In this document: piece after piece, positions 4,463-5,934 of the stretch
Numbering within the stretch: position 1 is the stretch's first letter
How the letters are laid out: each line of letters begins with the position of its first letter
NCBI GenBank assembly: GCA_003646745.1
Contig: QMLM01000107.1
Span: forward strand, 1 to 5,934
Reading direction: 5' to 3'
Length of the DNA: 5,934 bases
DNA from: Deltaproteobacteria bacterium
Lineage (GTDB): Bacteria; Desulfobacterota; B13-G15; RBG-16-54-18
Program-made: the position numbers and the translations under genes
The notes under the pieces: model-generated
Told to the model about the DNA's origin: nothing
Databases searched by the model: none
What the model saw: only the letters and a program-made list of their open reading frames with translations

Positions 4463-5934
4463 ATGAAAAAGAAAATTAAGATTGCGGCGATCATCCTCAT
4501 GGCTTTATTTTTGCTTGTAGTTGTTGTCGCCGTAATTTTACCCCATCTCATCAGTCTGGATAGATATAAGGATATGATCGAGGCAAGGCTGGAGGAGGCC
4601 TTGAAGAGGGAAGTATCTGTGGGCGCATTGCGGATAACCATCTTGCCCACCTTGGGAGCAAAGATTGAGGATCTGATCATCTCTAATCCCCCCGGATTCT
4701 CGCCCACCCCTTTTCTCTTCCTTCACGCTCTAAGGGTCAGGGTAAAAATCCTGCCCCTTTTGAGGGGAAAAAAGGAGATAGCCGGGCTCACCTTGCAGGG
4801 CCCTGAAGTCTTTGTCGAGAGGGATAAGAGAGGGAGGTGGAACATCCCTCTCATTGACATAAGAACAAAAAGTCACAAAGGAGAACTAAAGAGCGCAAAA
4901 GTAAAGGTGAGGAAATCGAAGCTCTTACAGGGCCTTTCCCTATCCAAGGCCTCCATAAAGGGCGGCAAATTCATATATCTGGATCGGAATATCGATCGCA
5001 GGATTGAAATCGAACAAATGGACCTAGAATTGAAGGATATCTCCTTTGAGAAAAAAATAAGATATAACCTATCCTTAGAGGGGCTACAAGGTGACCTGTG
5101 GGTGCAGGGATGGGTGGGGCCTTTGGGGGAGAAGACCATCGATATGAAAAATATCCCCTTATGGGGACGAGTGAAGGCGAATTTCCCCAAGATAGATGAT
5201 CTCGCCAAGGCTCTTATAGGCAGCAAGGGCCCTGCTCTCCAGGCAGCGGTAAAGATAGATCTTAACCTTCAGGCAGATACGGGCTCTCCCCTAAAGCTGC
5301 AGGGGAAGATCCTTGTGAAATCACTCTCTATAGAAAAAGATGGGAAGGAGTTCATCAAAGACCTCAACCTCTTCCTGAAGCCGCAGGCTGCCCTATCCCC
5401 AGGAAAGGGGGAATTGAGATTAAAATCCATCCTCCAAATAGAAGAAACCCCCTTTCAAATAAAGGGCAAGTTTACGGATCTCTGGAGGAAACCATCAGGT
5501 ATGGTAACCTTCTCATCTACGAATGGCATTGACTTAAAGAAATGGGGTTCCAAATTCCCTCCTTTGGAAAAGGTGCTTAACATCAAAGGAACCCTTGCCC
5601 TCAGGGGCGATCTTAGAATTCCTCCAAGTGACACTCCCCTGCTCTTTCTTCAGGTCAACTCTCCCCACATGGGAATAACCTTGGTTAAAAGAAAAAAGAT
5701 TAAAGAAACACAGTTTGTTCCTCAGGCAAAAGAGGCAAAGCGGACAAAAGGGGGTAAAGGGCACAGCAGGCTCGATATAAAAGGAGAGCTTGAGGTGACA
5801 AAGGGGCGGTTTCAGGGTATTGACTTTCGTGATCTATACCTTAAGGCGGATATGGAAAGAGGTAAATTGAAGATAGAGAGGTTCTCCTTAGCTGCCTTCG
5901 GGGGAGAATTGGAGGGTTCCGGGGGGATAGATGG
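4463..5934 (+). CDS. AsmA-family protein, N-terminal 490 residues (runs off the right edge)
   Basis: The frame is open from the ATG at 4463 to the window end without a stop. MKKKIKIA followed by a hydrophobic stretch (residues 8-27) forms an N-terminal membrane anchor. The next part is the AsmA N-terminal pattern: LDRYKDMIEARLEEALKREV, then VGALRITILPTLGAKIEDL, a NPPGF turn, VRVKILPLLRGKKEI, and LQGPEVFVERDKRGRWN. The rest is alternating beta-rich sequence (for example LKLQGKILVKSLSI) of the type that forms the long bridge-like beta groove of AsmA/TamB-like proteins. A basic linker lies at about residues 409-436. AsmA-like proteins sit in the inner membrane, span the periplasm, and affect outer-membrane lipid homeostasis. 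GAAAGGGAG lies directly before the ATG, a tight but usable ribosome site. Arginine codons are mostly AGA/AGG (21 of 28). Family members often exceed 600 residues, so a substantial part is probably missing. Confidence 0.88.
   Translation, partial: MKKKIKIAAIILMALFLLVVVVAVILPHLISLDRYKDMIEARLEEALKREVSVGALRITILPTLGAKIEDLIISNPPGFSPTPFLFLHALRVRVKILPLLRGKKEIAGLTLQGPEVFVERDKRGRWNIPLIDIRTKSHKGELKSAKVKVRKSKLLQGLSLSKASIKGGKFIYLDRNIDRRIEIEQMDLELKDISFEKKIRYNLSLEGLQGDLWVQGWVGPLGEKTIDMKNIPLWGRVKANFPKIDDLAKALIGSKGPALQAAVKIDLNLQADTGSPLKLQGKILVKSLSIEKDGKEFIKDLNLFLKPQAALSPGKGELRLKSILQIEETPFQIKGKFTDLWRKPSGMVTFSSTNGIDLKKWGSKFPPLEKVLNIKGTLALRGDLRIPPSDTPLLFLQVNSPHMGITLVKRKKIKETQFVPQAKEAKRTKGGKGHSRLDIKGELEVTKGRFQGIDFRDLYLKADMERGKLKIERFSLAAFGGELEGSGGID

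Noticed and set aside
4873..5226. 117-codon open frame on the minus strand opposite the AsmA-like gene
   Set aside because: The plus-strand frame is continuous and matches AsmA; the antisense product is Ser/Phe-rich and low in information, as expected from reversed Lys/Glu-rich coding sequence.

Overview
The window looks like part of the chromosome of a Gram-negative bacterium with roughly balanced base composition. An AsmA-family protein points to an outer-membrane organism. A DHQ synthase II, the archaeal-type enzyme for making 3-dehydroquinate, points to one of the bacteria that use the modified shikimate entry route. That pairing is typical of Desulfobacterota (former Deltaproteobacteria) and some relatives, but this assignment is inference, not proof.

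Left part (1-1993, minus strand): a tightly packed shikimate operon read right to left. DHQ synthase II comes first, then a fused chorismate mutase / type I 3-dehydroquinate dehydratase whose start overlaps the preceding stop by one base, then the first 16 codons of shikimate dehydrogenase (aroE), whose ATG overlaps the preceding stop as ATGA. Three consecutive pathway steps (DHQ formation, dehydration, reduction) and a post-chorismate step are therefore co-transcribed, with a good sigma70-like promoter just upstream (2019-2047).

Middle (1994-2475): a divergent promoter region of about 100 bp, then a small plus-strand gene for a membrane-anchored protein with a YHS/TRASH-like cysteine motif. 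A 127 bp gap follows, holding a near-consensus promoter (2363-2392) and a palindrome at 2440-2453 that matches the core of the E. coli trp operator as I remember it at 13 of 14 positions.

Right-centre (2476-4389, plus strand): a two-gene cassette made of a DhnA/LsrF-type class I aldolase or thiolase and a zinc-dependent medium-chain dehydrogenase. The dehydrogenase has clearly different arginine codon use from its surroundings. The aldolase could be catabolic (LsrF-like) or could supply the first step of the modified shikimate route (ADH synthase). The trp-operator-like site and the closeness of DHQ synthase II favour the second reading; sequence resemblance favours the first.

Right end (4463-5934, plus strand): an AsmA-family protein, open to the window edge. 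No RNA genes, CRISPR arrays or insertion sequences were seen. No gene-free stretch exceeds 300 bases.
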